This document shows, one piece after another, positions 27,639 to 38,961 of a stretch of 64,000 bases of DNA. Below the pieces are notes generated by a model. The model worked only from the letters and a program-made list of their open reading frames with translations, was not told the origin of the DNA and made no database searches. This DNA is from Salticus scenicus (Eukaryota; Arthropoda; Arachnida; Araneae; Salticidae), in the NCBI GenBank assembly GCA_963930645.1, contig OZ005651.1:132783475-132847474 (forward strand), written 5' to 3'. Numbering within the stretch: position 1 is the stretch's first letter; the number at the start of each line of letters is the position of its first letter. The position numbers and the translations under genes are program-made.

Positions 27639-27664
27639 ATCCTTAATTTATGGACATGAGTGTA

Positions 27665-28229
27665 TATGACGAAAGGTAAGACTTATTCTTGCATTTTTTA
27701 TCGAAGGGTCCGCAGCGATCCCGTGAGTGAAAAGTTCGTTTGTAGGTTTACCCATAGTATATAAAGAAGCATGATCTAATTCTATAACTGTAGAAGGTGT
27801 GTTTTGCTTTTTAAATTCAATTTTTCTTTGTGCGCCAAAACTTAGCACAGCAATAGGGAAAGTACCACCCAGACTAAATTCGTTGTCTTTATGTTGGGAA
27901 ATGTAGCTATGTTCACAAGGATACAAATTTAACAAAACATAGTTGTAGGCACATCCAACATGTTTTTACACAATGTTTCTAAGTTTCATCATGATTTGAG
28001 TCCATGGTTGAGCAGCAATGCGGGTACCACTGAATGCATAGATCAAGCCGTCATCACCAAACGCAAGCACTTGTCGTTTCGGCATAACATCTTTTCCCCA
28101 AATGTTGAAGGTGGGAGTGTAAAACGGCAAAGTTTTCAACTTGTTAAAAAAGACATCAGCTTTTTCCTTCTCGATAAAGTTAGGATAATAACTAACATTA
28201 AGACCGTTTTCCTAAAAGTGGACACTCAT
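27665..28229 (-). pseudogene. AlkB-like 2-oxoglutarate/Fe(II) dioxygenase, disrupted
   Basis: Reading the minus strand from 28229, NVSYYPNFIEKEKADVFF and FNIWGKDVMPKRQ match the N-terminal lid of ALKBH2/3-type enzymes. VLLNLYPCEHSYISQHKDNE supplies the HxD iron ligands, PIAVLSFGAQRKIEF the core strands, LFTHGI the distal His ligand, and ARISLTFR the 2-oxoglutarate-binding Arg pair. The family removes alkyl groups from nucleic acid bases by oxidation. One frame covers the whole domain with an in-frame TAG near 28213 and a TAA at 27966-27968. A Tc1 element has inserted just after the final LTFRH segment. The gene sits between Polinton genes on the same strand, so it appears to be element cargo rather than the host's enzyme. 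No introns are seen in it, whereas host genes here are intron-rich. Confidence 0.85.
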
Positions 28230-28521
28230 TTTGAAGCAAAGTTTAGAGCACGAGGAAAAAAACATGACTTGCAAAAGCAGGAACAGGGAGCAGAATGAAT
28301 TCTATCACCCCAACTCGTGACGTCAAACCCACGCTCACAATCGATAAGAAATAACCAGTGACCAACCTGTGACGTCAACCGCGGGAAACCAATAGTTGCC
28401 ATTGCCTAAAGCTGATAAAGTAATGTCGTCCTGGCGCCTCCCGGGTCTTGTGCAAACTTGTAAGTGTCTACATATTTTAACGAATGAAAGAGGAGACAGA
28501 AAATAATACAAAAAATGATTT

Positions 28522-29183
28522 TTATTTGAGACTAATCCAAAATGGGTTTACATGAGTTTGTTTTCGAAATTTAGGTGTTGACGTAGGATTTGATAACAAA
28601 TTTTTATTTTTAATAAAACTTTGAGGAACATGCATTTCTTTCAGGACTTGTAACAATTCGCACTGTACATTAATAGGTACTTTCTTGTTTGAGGAAAAAT
28701 ATAAATGAAAAAAGTCTGCAATGTTAGAGTTTTTTATTTTTTAAAATCACTTCGCCTGTTTCATTCCATTCCAATTTGTGGGAGTTTGTCTTAATAAATC
28801 CTAGTAATTTCAAAGCTTGTTTTTCCATTCTTGTCTTGCTTTACCAAAGGTAAAGCAAGTTGATCAGAGTCAATTTTTTATTTAATAGGTTTCACAGTCT
28901 CTTGTGCTGATGACGGTTCTTGTTTCATGGAATCTTGTTCAGGTTTTGCAGACTGTTGTTCAGTTTCTTCATCAGAATGTCGAATCCACGGTAGGTTGTT
29001 TTCTTGTAAATTCATTTTTCTTTGCGATAATTCATAATAGCGCTCTACTTTTTCATAATCAGGCAAGGAACTGTTTAATATTTTAAGCAATGCTTTATCC
29101 AATTCATTTAATTGCTTTTGAGAAGGCGTGTGTTTGTTCAACGCCTCTTCAGGTACCAAAGCAAATTTTTTAGCGAATTCCAT
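28522..29183 (-). pseudogene. Conserved Polinton protein of unknown function
   Basis: It opens MEFAKKFALVPEEALNKH and continues with a charged, probably helical region (LPDYEKVERYYELSQRKMN) and a Glu/Gln/Ser-rich linker. A stop ends that frame at about 28878. A second block in another frame carries LLGFIKTNSHKLEWNETGEV, and after a further one-base shift NIADFFHLYF and VLKEMHVPQSFI. I recognise the pattern (KFALVPE start, WNExGEV block, NIxDL block) from uncharacterised proteins of Mavericks in many invertebrates. Function is unknown. The full gene would be about 220 residues; this copy has at least two breaks. Confidence 0.6.
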
Positions 29184-29274
29184 GGAAGAGCGTGCTGATG
29201 GCTGATATGGCAGCGGGGATTAAAGATGGCTGATATGGCAGCGGGACCTCCTGCGTTCAAATGGCGTGAGTTCA

Positions 29275-29947
29275 CTAAGGCGGTTCCTTATAACGATTTC
29301 CAGAGTTAAATGATTTTCGACTAACGGGTAAATAGTGCGGTCGACCAAATGAGGTGCAAATCATCTCTCCATCTTTTCTGGTAACATTCAGAATACGTAA
29401 AAGGGGTGCCAATACGTCGCCGACAATTTGAGGTTCTACGATATCTGAACAGATCATCAACACTCTGTAATGAGCACACGGATTCGCAACATAGGGGCTG
29501 TAATAGGAGTGCTCCTCTTTTCTAGTAGGTCCTTTCAATTCGAAGAGTTCGAACCCTAGAACTTGAGCTAAACTGTCTTCTGAAATCACTCTCGTTTTTT
29601 CTTTCAAATTGAAACGCACTTTTTTCGTATTGGGGTTAAAAGAGAAAGAAATTTTATTTTCAATGTCTTTAATAAGGAGTGTTTTTAAAATGTGAGTGAC
29701 TGATTCGTAATAACCAGGAGGAACACGTTTACCGTTCGGTGGTTGATTATCCACATCGAAACCGATTAAGTGATTATTCGGATTAATGTTATACCAAGTA
29801 TGCGGGTAAAAAAGTTCTACGAGTCCTAGTTCCCACTAACCTTTCAACTCGATGGGAGTAGGTAATCTCGTAATAAAATGCGAAATTTTATTTTTCCGGG
29901 TAGTAGTTTAAAGAACTGTCCGAAGGTAACATCACGAAGAAAGACAT
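29275..29947 (-). pseudogene. Polinton structural-type protein, degraded
   Basis: The first Met is at 29945-29947, followed by SFFVMLPSDSSLNYYPE. A frameshift near 29895 and a TAG near 29836 break the frame, which resumes with WELGLVELFYPHTWYN and runs to an intact stretch containing IVEPQIVGDVLAPLLRIL. The last recognisable residues are PHYLPVSRKSF, then the frame is lost. The opening and the EPQIVGDxxAPLLR core are widespread in Maverick elements of arthropods and molluscs, where I recall them as a virion-associated protein, but I cannot say whether it is penton, minor capsid or another class. It lies 38 nt downstream of the integrase gene. Confidence 0.6.
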
Positions 29948-29984
29948 GTTGACGAATGATTCTCAAAATGAATGTCCTCTCAAT

Positions 29985-32900
29985 TTATAAATGAAATAAA
30001 TTAGAAGCCAGTATCCATTGGTCGAATTTAGAGGGATGACATTTATACTTCACTTTATATTCTAATTGTCCTTTTCTCGTTCGCTTTAAAAAAATTTTTT
30101 TAATAGCATAGTTCTCTTTAGGTTGGACTTTTTGAAGTTCTTGCGCGTAAAACGTTCTCTGAATCGGTTCATTCATCAGGTCTTTAATTCAATAGACGGG
30201 CGGTTAACGCGGTACGCACCCGGTCACGATGAATAGTTCTTCCGTCCAATTAGTTTCGTATCCTTTTCCAAAAGTTAATTTTTGTTTGGATACTCGAACA
30301 GTGTCCCCCGGTTTAAACACACAAAGCTTTCTCTTTTCATTCCCCATATCTCCATACAAAGTAAACCACACGTCGCTTTCATTTTCAGGCGTTACTTCGA
30401 CCGGTGCTCTTTTAATACTCGAATGATAAGTATGGTTATAACTATACTCCGTTTCACCTTAAGTTGGCAGCATTGAGGAAGGTAGGGCTTGTAATATTGC
30501 GCGCTATGAAGTAGTTCTAAAGTTATTTTGCGTTTTTAAGTTGATAAATTTGATAAATATATGCTATAAAATAAGGAAATTCAGCTTACGCAAGAAATGT
30601 TTGATTTTTTTCTTATTTTAAAAGTATTTAAATAATAAACATCTTTTTAGCAAAGCGAACGCGTAGTGATGAAACAACAGCATTTCTGAGTTTCATTTTG
30701 GCTCGAATCGGTTTCAAGGTTAAACATCTGGCGCGCTATTTAAAATTTCTTCGCCAGTTCTCTCTGAGCCTCTCCCTACTTTTATTATAGTTTTCTTTCT
30801 CTTGGTTACAATAAAAAAAGAATTTATCAGTTTTATAAGAAAATTTGCGATTCCTGTCATACTTCCTTTGAAAATATATATGGGATATATAAATTTATAT
30901 CTGCATATGGAAATTCATATATATTCTATACTTTTAATAAAAAATAACCTTGTTTAATAAACCTATTTAAGTTAGCAAATAATTATAGTAAGTGTGATTT
31001 ATTCAACTACCTTGGAAAAACATTTTCTAATTGGAAGTTTAAAACTGAAAAATTATATTTAAAGAAAGTTTCAAAATACCACTAGAAGCTTGATTCTATT
31101 CCGCTAATTAATAATTTAATAGCTTCATATTTTATTATTTATTTATTTATTTATTCGTTTAAATCTTCGTTTAATAAATAACTTCTAAAAAAAAAAAAAA
31201 AAAAAAAAAAAACGGAAAATACTCGTAACAATTGTTTAGGATCGAAATAAAACGCACTTCCTTTGTAGCACTCGTACCTACTTTGTTCGCCTGACGAAGG
31301 ACCGTGTTTTATTTCGACCCGAAACAATTGTTTCAAGTTTTTAGCATTGTATGGTTTTTTTTTTTTTTTAAAGATTTTTAACTTAATATTTTCCCACGCC
31401 AATCAATATAAAATATCCGTGCACCATACGAACAAAATTGTTAGGTGGCTAAAAAATAAAATGGCTCTTAAAAACACAGCTGAATATAAATATGTAAAAA
31501 GAAGAAAATAGCACTTTTTAGTTTTTGAGAAATTTTTGGTTTTAATTATATATATGTTAAATAACCTGATTAAATTCAAATAGTAATTAATTTAAAACAT
31601 AAGTAAGTTTGCATATAAACACTATAAATTTCAAAAACTCGCAGCAGTTGTTTCAGGTCAAAATAACAGTACGGCTCCTCACCAGGTGAACAGCAGGCAC
31701 GAGTGCATTCTCAAAGCAGCAAGGTACACTCATATCTGTTAAGAAATTTAAAATGACTTCTGCATATTTCTGCCTTCGAAATATCATGTGTTAAATTTCA
31801 GAATAATGCAGTTAGTTAAAGAACAGAAAAGGAACAAAAGTTTAAAAATCCATTAAAACAAGGTGAAAAAATATTGAAAAATTGTTGCATAATAAATAAA
31901 TAAATAAATAAATACGTTTCGTTCCTGTGTGGAAAAAAAACCCGAGTATTAAAGGGTTAAATAATTCAACTGTAATTTCATAAATTATCTTATGCTTTAA
32001 AATATTATATCTGAAACCCTTTTATGAAATGTAAAGTCTAATATTTATTATTTTTATTTTATTTTTGTAATAAAAAACGACCGCTGCGTTTTATTCGTCC
32101 TCATTGTAACCAAATTAAATAACATTTCAAATAAAACATCAAACTAATTAATTAATAATATTTAAATTGAGAAGGAAACACACTTTTTTCAATAAACTAT
32201 TGTATAGTATTATGAAATAAAAAGTACTCATGAACACCAACAGGAAATGTAAAATAGGATACAGAAAATGACTCTTCCAGGATTTTGAAATTTTAACCTT
32301 TTATTAAAATATTTTCTTATTTTTATTTATTTATACATGAACGAAACAAAAAATTATATATATACTTTTTTTCATATAACTTTACATAGTTAAAAATTAA
32401 TAATATATAAATATATATAAAAAAGACTTTTTTTTATCATTAAAAATATTAATTATTGCAAAATTTCACTCAAAATTTCTTTCCCTTTCTGAGTTTCGCT
32501 AAAACTCATAATATGTAATAATTATTACTAAGCAGATTTTCTTTTTTCTTTTTTTTTCGCCAAAATTACAGCTTTCGTTGTTTGCTAATAACCTCACCTG
32601 CTTTAATAGTAACCCTGTTACTATGACAACAGGTGTGATTAGGTCACTGTAGCCTTTTCTCTACTGCCAACTTTAGGTGAAACGGAGTATATAAAGAAAT
32701 TGATTTTACACATCTACGTATCGGTAAGTACGACGACTGGTAAAATATTTCCACATTTTAGTTTTTAAAGTGCGGTTAAATCGTTCTACTACGGACGCTT
32801 TCGTGTTGTTAAAAGTTCTGAAAATTTTCACACCTTCCTTTTTTAGAAATTTTTGAAACTTATTATTCAAAAATTCGGCTCCTGTATCCGTATTCAAACA

Positions 32901-33276
32901 GTTGGGTTTTCGTTCGGAATTTTTTTTTTTAAGCTTTCACAATCTCGTCACTTTTTTTAGATTTCAGAGGAATCGCCCACGTATGCTTTGAGAGAATGTC
33001 TAGATACAAGTTAAAATGTAGCGAAATCCATCGTTAAACTTTTGAAGAGAAGTCAAATTTCATAATCTACTTGCCACTGTTGATCAATTCTGGATACTAT
33101 GACACGGTTCGTGAGGAATTTTTTTTGGAATCGGTTTGTGAAGTGAATATGCATCTATTCCTTGTAACAATTCTCGAATTTTTTTTCTTTGATAACTTGC
33201 CGCGCGCAGCACGGTGCAAGGCATCTACACCTCCAAAACTTGCAACCGCTTTCGGATCTCGATAAGTTTCCTCCAT
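29985..33276 (-). pseudogene. Polinton integrase (DDE superfamily, chromodomain C-terminus), disrupted
   Basis: Translation starts near 33276 with METYRDP-like residues (an N-terminal helix typical of this family) and gives LHRAARGKLSKKK and DAYSLHKPIPKK. The DDE core follows: the first catalytic Asp region is scrambled by small indels, but NTDTGAEF and KASVVERFNRTLKT are intact. After the inserted element the frame resumes with SSIKRAPVEVTPENESDVW, FKPGDTVRVSK and NWTEELF, and ends with a chromodomain-like segment (YKVKYKCHPSKFDQWI). Several frameshifts and an in-frame TAA beside the insertion show it is dead. The family is the integrase annotated in nematodes as F54H12.3. Removing the 2245-bp insertion restores the frame across its TA target exactly. 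Confidence 0.88.
30445..32689. mobile_element. TA-flanked 2.2-kb non-autonomous element inside the Polinton integrase
   Basis: Inverted repeats of 26 bp, starting TACTCCGTTTCACC, occupy 30445-30470 and 32664-32689 with one mismatch. TA duplications lie at 30443-30444 and 32690-32691. Removing the element joins the integrase frame across the site. The interior is AT-rich and holds no transposase that I can see. TA target choice suggests the Tc1/mariner/pogo superfamily. Confidence 0.85.
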
Positions 33277-33289
33277 GACAACACGCTAC

Positions 33290-34340
33290 AGAAGACATTA
33301 GATTGAAAAGGATAAATTCCCCGTATCGTTCAAATTTAAAATAAAATCAACATTAAACTTTCTACCTTCGGAAAAAATGTAAAGAATCGAAAAGACGACA
33401 CACATAACAAAATAAATGCAGAACTCGAAAATCCCTTCCTCTCGTGATGCTAACATGACGAACACTAAATGATATTCAATCAGAAAACCCATATTTATAT
33501 CTAAAATAGATTCATCAGGTCATATTTCTATAGGACAGTAATTAAAGTAGTCGAAAACTACCGTCTTATGGGAATATTTTTACTACAAGGCGCCGGGATC
33601 TAATCCCAGTCGACATTTTCTCATTCAGTTTCTTTCATAAAAACATTCTTCTTTAATTTGTATTTTTAAATTCCTAATTTTTATTTATTTTTTTAATTCA
33701 AATTTTTTAATGACTCATCCTTCTCAAACAATACCATTAAAACGAGACCAAAAAGGATCTCTATTTAAAACCCTCATCCTCTTTAACACCACTCATTAAT
33801 ATTACTTCATTAACAACATTAATTAATACCCTCGTCATGATTCACGATTAAGTCGGTTAAGCCGAAGGGGGGCTCTGAGCTCCGTCAAGGTCGACGCCAA
33901 CTGGACTAGACCCCACAGGACATGGTGTGTCACTCGCACGACTTGTCGGTTCACCCGCCGCCTGTGTTAAAAACGACCTTCTTTCCCTACTAGCGACAAA
34001 CGGAATGGCTTATATTTACTTTGAAATGAAGGCGTCTTGTTTACTAGCGTGACACGAAGACAAAGTCAATTTCATATAAAAAGCTTCTAATAAAAAGCTT
34101 TTAACAAATGTGCTAATTCTGTTCAGTCGATTGAACAATAAATGGCAGAACAACAGTGAAGCGGAGATTAGTGTTCCCATCGTTGTAATAGCAAGGCCAA
34201 TATGTTATATAATGCGAACTGCATGTATACATGCAAATGTAACATTTCGACTTGCAAAATCGATTGCAAGCTGAAAACCCAAGGGTTACATACAAACGGA
34301 ACACTTGCAACTTCGATGACGTAAATTTTGCACGTTTTTT
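33290..34340. other. Unassigned sequence at the integrase end of the Polinton
   Basis: No recognisable gene. A patch at about 33840-33990 is richer in G+C (TCAAGGTCGACGCCAACTGG) than the surroundings and may be part of the element's missing end, but no inverted partner was seen near 24 kb. Confidence 0.4.
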
Positions 34341-34347
34341 GCAAATA

Positions 34348-34564
34348 CAGTCGGCAGCAAAAGTATCCGAGCACTAGCAAAAATTCCTACGTAAAAAAAT
34401 TACACTTAATGCAGTTTTGTTAAATAAATCCTTGTCGAATCCTGTTCTTAGTCTGTCTAAGAACATGATTCGATAAGGATTTATTTAATAAAACAGTGTT
34501 AAGTGTCCTTTTTTTTTTTACATAGGAATTTTTGCTAGTGCTCGGATACCTTTGCTGCCGACTG
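34348..34564. mobile_element. 217-bp hairpin MITE
   Basis: It starts CAGTCGGCAGCAAAAGTATC and ends with its inverse (GATACCTTTGCTGCCGACTG). The arms run nearly to the centre at about 34456, so the whole element can fold on itself. A clean target duplication was not identified. Confidence 0.75.
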
Positions 34565-34691
34565 AAGTCATACATTTGGAGCGCTTGCAAACGGCTTTGC
34601 AACCGGAAGTGTTTCACTTGTATGTACCCCCAAACTTAACACATTGTTTGAAACACGCTTGCGAATTTGCAAAAGCCTCAGACCTCTTGCA

Positions 34692-35600
34692 TAAGGTGAC
34701 CATATTTTCAAACAGTGATTTGGGGACAAATTACCGCTTGTCCCCAAATTGAAGCAAATTTCGAGGACATTGAAAACTTCATTTGGGGACTTTTTCGAGG
34801 ACATAACAGACCAATACCTATATGCATTATTAATGAAAAGATCTTTGATTTATACAGTACAAAATGCTTTGAAACACTTTTTTCTATGAAAAATTTCTGA
34901 GCCTAAAGTATGTTTATGCAAATTAAACTATCCCAGCATTATTAAAATAATCAAGTCTATAGAACCCATTTACACTTTATTATGGTGATAGGAGAGAGAA
35001 CACAAAATAACAGCATCTTCTGTATCCCCATTCCCTGAAATGCAGAAATAATTCCTGATTATATAACAAAAAGAAAATCATTTCTTTTTCTCTCCTAGGA
35101 ATGTATCAATGCAATTTGTGGTGATCATATAACTGACATTTTTGTCAAAATTTCATTAAACAAATTTTATTTTTCACTTCACATAAATCGGGCAAGATAG
35201 AATTTATATACTGATCAGTAGTGCATGATTCTTTCTCTGCTCATGAAGTATGTGGGTCTTCATTTTTAAATTTTGTTGATTTCCAAGATTATGCAATTAC
35301 TTGTGCATTAGATTGCGATTTTGACTGGATTGGATTGAATAGGTTTCACGTTGCACCAGTGCTGCGCAATGGGCAATTGGCGATGGTCAGGGACTCATTC
35401 CTAAAGGTGGTCCTGAGACATGCCATGGCAATTTTGATCCTCCATGGAAGGAATTGCGATTTTGGAAGAAAAAGTTACAAACATTTAAATTTGGGGACAT
35501 TTAGTGTCCCCAAGTGGTGAAGGAAGTTTTGGGGACAAAAAATTAAAAAGGTCAAAATTCGAGGACAGTCCTCGAATTTCGAGGACGTATGGTCACCTTA
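34692..35600. mobile_element. hAT-like non-autonomous element, copy A (TAAGGTGACCATA ends)
   Basis: The termini are the inverted repeats TAAGGTGACCATA, flanked by the exact 8-bp duplication CTCTTGCA (34684-34691 and 35601-35608). There is no transposase. A fragment of the SINE tail lies inside at 35343-35456 in minus orientation, shared with copy B. A phrase around GGGGACA/TGTCCCC recurs near both ends. Confidence 0.92.
35343..35456 (-). repeat. SINE fragment carried within hAT copy A
   Basis: The minus strand contains GGATCAAAATTGCCATGGCA, TGTCTCAGG and GTCGCC-like tail phrases ending in ACGTGAAACC. The same fragment is in hAT copy B at 40281-40418. Confidence 0.85.
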
Positions 35601-35855
35601 CTCTTGCATAGCCGATTGCAGTTGCAAATAGACGTGTTTGAGATTTGAGACAACTATTACATGTGCCATAGCATATATTGTCTCAGTCCCAGTACACCTA
35701 CAGCCTACCAACGTATCTACCTACACTGTCTTGTGTTTGTTTTGAATTTGAAACTGGAGTGTGATAATCCGTGGTTATATACAACCAAAGTATTACATCT
35801 GATATGCAATAAAATAAAACTTTTTCGTTAATTTTTATTTTCTTTTGCAATAAGT

Positions 35856-36237
35856 ATGTATATATTTTTTGCAGCAAATTCAGTTTCGAAATTGTTATTG
35901 CGGCCAAGTATTCTCAGTAGTTTTGCTTGTAAATCCTTTTTTAGTAGTACTTCTGATCACAGAAATTTACGAAAATTCAAATTGATTAAGCGTTTAGCCT
36001 CAACCATTCTTTTTGGTAGCACATTTCTAGTTATTTTATATATGAGAAAACGCAATCGACCAATATCTATTCAAGAGGCAAAATTAGTACCAGTGAATCC
36101 AAATTATCAAAAAAACTTTAAATTGTATGAATATAAAGGTTATATTTTACCTTTATTCGTGATGAAAAACATGGACAGCCTGAAAAAGTTTATTTGTAGA
36201 GAAAATGATGTGTTTGTTGTATCTTTTCCAAAGACAG
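35856..36237 (+). CDS. Sulfotransferase exon 1 (N-terminal extension, membrane segment, start of PAPS loop)
   Basis: It encodes about 127 residues. Residues 1-50 are rich in Ser, Arg, Lys and Leu with few acidic residues, resembling a mitochondrial or membrane-targeting leader. Residues about 49-63 form one hydrophobic segment followed by RKRN, which by the positive-inside rule suggests a cytosolic or matrix-facing catalytic domain. The exon ends inside a Gly codon at the PAPS loop, with donor GTATGT at 36238. The ATG at 35856 lies just upstream of a possible acceptor ending at 35874, so the first six codons may be intron. Confidence 0.8.
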
Positions 36238-38234
36238 GTATGTATTGAAACTGTATATATACCTTGATTTGTTCTTTGCAGGGTTCACGTTAGAGTTTGG
36301 GATTGGAAGAATCTTACTATATTAAAAAAGATCTCACTCAAAAATATGTCATGTGTGCTTTTTCCAGAATTTTTTCACATTGCTCAATAAAGATTCTATC
36401 TGTTCTTTAGTTGTTTTAGATTATAATAATCACTTTAAAGCATATGATTCTGTTTCTTTAGCTTCTCTAGAATTTTTTGAGTCCTTGTGTAATAATTTCA
36501 TAACACTTCTTACTTTTATTTAGCTCGCTTCTTTCAAATGCTCTTTGGTTACGTAAAATTAAATAAAAAATTATTTATTAAATAAATTAAGCAATAGGAA
36601 TTTGGTTAATTCTATCTATATTTCTGATAAAAATATAAATTCTGAATATTTTAAATCTAAATAGTTAGCAGTTATCTTTAACCATTGTAAAAAATATATA
36701 TATATATATATATATATATAATAAATATTAAAACATTTCAAATATTTAATTTTAAGATCATTATTAGTTTTTAGCAATTACTATAATCAATCCCAAAGCT
36801 ACCAAGAATCTAACCAAAATGGAAATAAAACAAGACGATTGGAAATATATAACAGCATGTTTGTGTTCTAACGTTTTCAAGGGTGACATGTGCTTTAACC
36901 CACTGCTTGGCAACTTTTTTTGAATTGGCGATAATAAACCACATCGAACAAAAGTAATAAAGAATAATACTTACTTTTCTTTTTTTTTTTTCAGAATATA
37001 AGTATTAAACCATAAATTACTAACACTTAAATTGAAGTACTTTTTTTTTACTCTTGAAGTTCACAACTCACATAAATGGTTAAAATTATTATTGATCAAT
37101 TTTTCAGATTTTTAGATTTTTAAGTTAATACAGTTAGTAATTACATTTTTAATTCTTTTTAAAATAATTTACCAACCTTGTGACAATGAAAATTTACGTA
37201 CTTTTATAATTAAAATTTTTTACATGATTTTTAGTTGAACTAGTAATCTTTATTTAGTTTTCAGGTTTCGGGTAAAAGAAGTCGGGTTTGGGTATAAGGG
37301 CTTCAGGTTCGGGTCGGTTTTTGGGTTGATGAAAATTTTTTTGCCGGGTTTCGGGTTGATGTAAAATTCATCTGTCTGGTTCAGGTCGGGTTTGCAGGAC
37401 TCTAATTAGCACCAAATATTGAAAGGCACCAATATATGCCAAGGTGCACGTACATATAAATTTGTATAAAAGGTTGGAATGTGCTTTACGGTCCTTCTTG
37501 GCGACTGGCGGATAAAGATGCCAACCTTAGTAACCACGGTGTTTATGCGCCGCTGAACGATCGATGTTTGAAATGTGGTAACCTCCCCATGATGTTTTGA
37601 AACTGATTTTCGCGTACGTTATTGTTGCCAAACGAATTTCGTGCATTTTAAAGACTCATGGAGTTTGTGTGAGACGTATTTAGTAATATTTTTTTTTTTG
37701 GTTTTTATATACGGGTTACTGATCGATGCGAAACGAAATTTCCTACGTTTTAAAGATTCATGGAGTTTGTGTGAGACGTATTTAGTGATATTTCTTTGGT
37801 TTTTATGTACGCTTTACTGATCGATGCGAAACGAAATTTCGTATGTTTAAGAGATTCATGCAGAATGCGGGTGAGGTATAGAGTGATGTTTTGTTTGTGG
37901 TTTTCATGTACGCTCCGCGTACATACGTGCATATTACTGGTCGCTGCAAAACGACATTTCGTCCGGAGGACATCATTTGGATAAAATGTGCTTTTAAGGC
38001 AGTGATTTTTTTTTGTGTGTGGGGGGGGGAGGCAGTGATTTATTTTTTCTTTTCTGGAGGGGGGAGTGATTTTTTTTTGTGTGTGTGGGGGGGAGGCAGT
38101 GATTTATTTTTTCTTTTCTGGAGGGGGGAGTGATTTTTTTTTGTGTGTGTGGGGGGCAGGCAGTGATTTATTTTTTCTTTTCTGGAGGGGGGAGTGAATT
38201 TTTTTTTTTGTGTGTGTGTGGGGGGGGGGGCAGT

Positions 38235-38279
<45 letters not shown>

Positions 38280-38426
38280 GGGGGGGGGGGGGGGTGAATT
38301 TTTTTTTTTTTTTTTTGTTGGGGGGGGGGGGCAATGATTTTTTTTTTTTTGAGGGGGGGGGGTGAATTTTTTTTTTTTTTTTTTTTGTGGGGGGGCAGTG
38401 TTTTTTTTTTTGGGGGGGGGGGGCTG

Positions 38427-38457
<31 letters not shown>

Positions 38458-38930
38458 GTAGGGGGGGGCAGTGGTTTTTTTTTTGTGGGGGGGCAGTGAA
38501 TTTTTTTTTTTTTGTGGGGGGCAGTGGGTTTTTTTTGTGGGGGGGCTGTGATTTTTTTTTGTGGGGAGGCAGTGTTTTTTGGGAGGGAGCAGTGTTTTTT
38601 TGGGGGGGCAGTGTTTTTTTTTGGGGGGGGGGCTGTGATTTTTTTTTTTTTTTTTTTGTAGGGGGGGCAGTGGTTTTTTTTTGTGGGGGGGCAGTGGGTT
38701 TTTTTGTGGGGGGGCTGTGATTTTTTTGTGGGGGGGCAGTGTTTTTTTGGGAGGGAGCAGTGTTTTTTTGGGAGGGAGCAGTGTTTTTTTGGGGGGGCAG
38801 TGTTTTTTTTGGGGGGAGGGAGGGGGCAGTGATTTTTTTTTTGTGGGGGGGGCAGTGAAATTTTTTTTTTGGGGGGGGGTGGGCAGTGATTTTTTTTTTT
38901 TTTTTTGTGGGGGGGCAGTGAATTTTTTTT

Positions 38931-38961
<31 letters not shown>

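Larger units (their letters stand above)
25818..27662 (-). mobile_element. Tc1-type transposon inserted in the AlkB-like gene
   Basis: The ends are inverted repeats beginning CACTCATRTYCATAAATTAA at 25818 and, on the other strand, at 27662. The flanking target duplication TA is at 25816-25817 and 27663-27664. The body is a transposase pseudogene on the minus strand. The length includes a SINE inserted inside the right terminal repeat. Confidence 0.9.
24631..33276 (-). mobile_element. Decayed Maverick/Polinton-type (adintovirus-like) element
   Basis: Five gene remnants on one strand lie in close order: integrase, structural-type protein, a conserved Polinton protein of unknown function, AlkB-like dioxygenase, and PC4-like protein. 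The fourth and fifth sit close enough for a 7-nt overlap, a compact virus-like layout. Coding sequence is visibly richer in G+C than the flanks. No protein-primed DNA polymerase, packaging ATPase, cysteine protease or clear major capsid gene is visible, and no long terminal inverted repeats were found, so it is a partial copy. All genes carry stops or frameshifts. Edges are set by the outermost recognisable genes, not true termini. Two later transposons (30445-32689 and 25818-27662) interrupt it. Confidence 0.8.

Noticed and set aside
24631..33276. CRISPR-like or defence system in the Polinton block
   Set aside because: No spacer-repeat structure, nuclease or defence domain is visible; the 48-bp repeats are two in-frame coding units.
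37261..37400. Repeated GGGTTTCGGGT phrases as telomere-like sequence
   Set aside because: The units are irregular and mixed with GGTTCGGGTCGG. It looks like a MITE remnant, not an arthropod TTAGG array.
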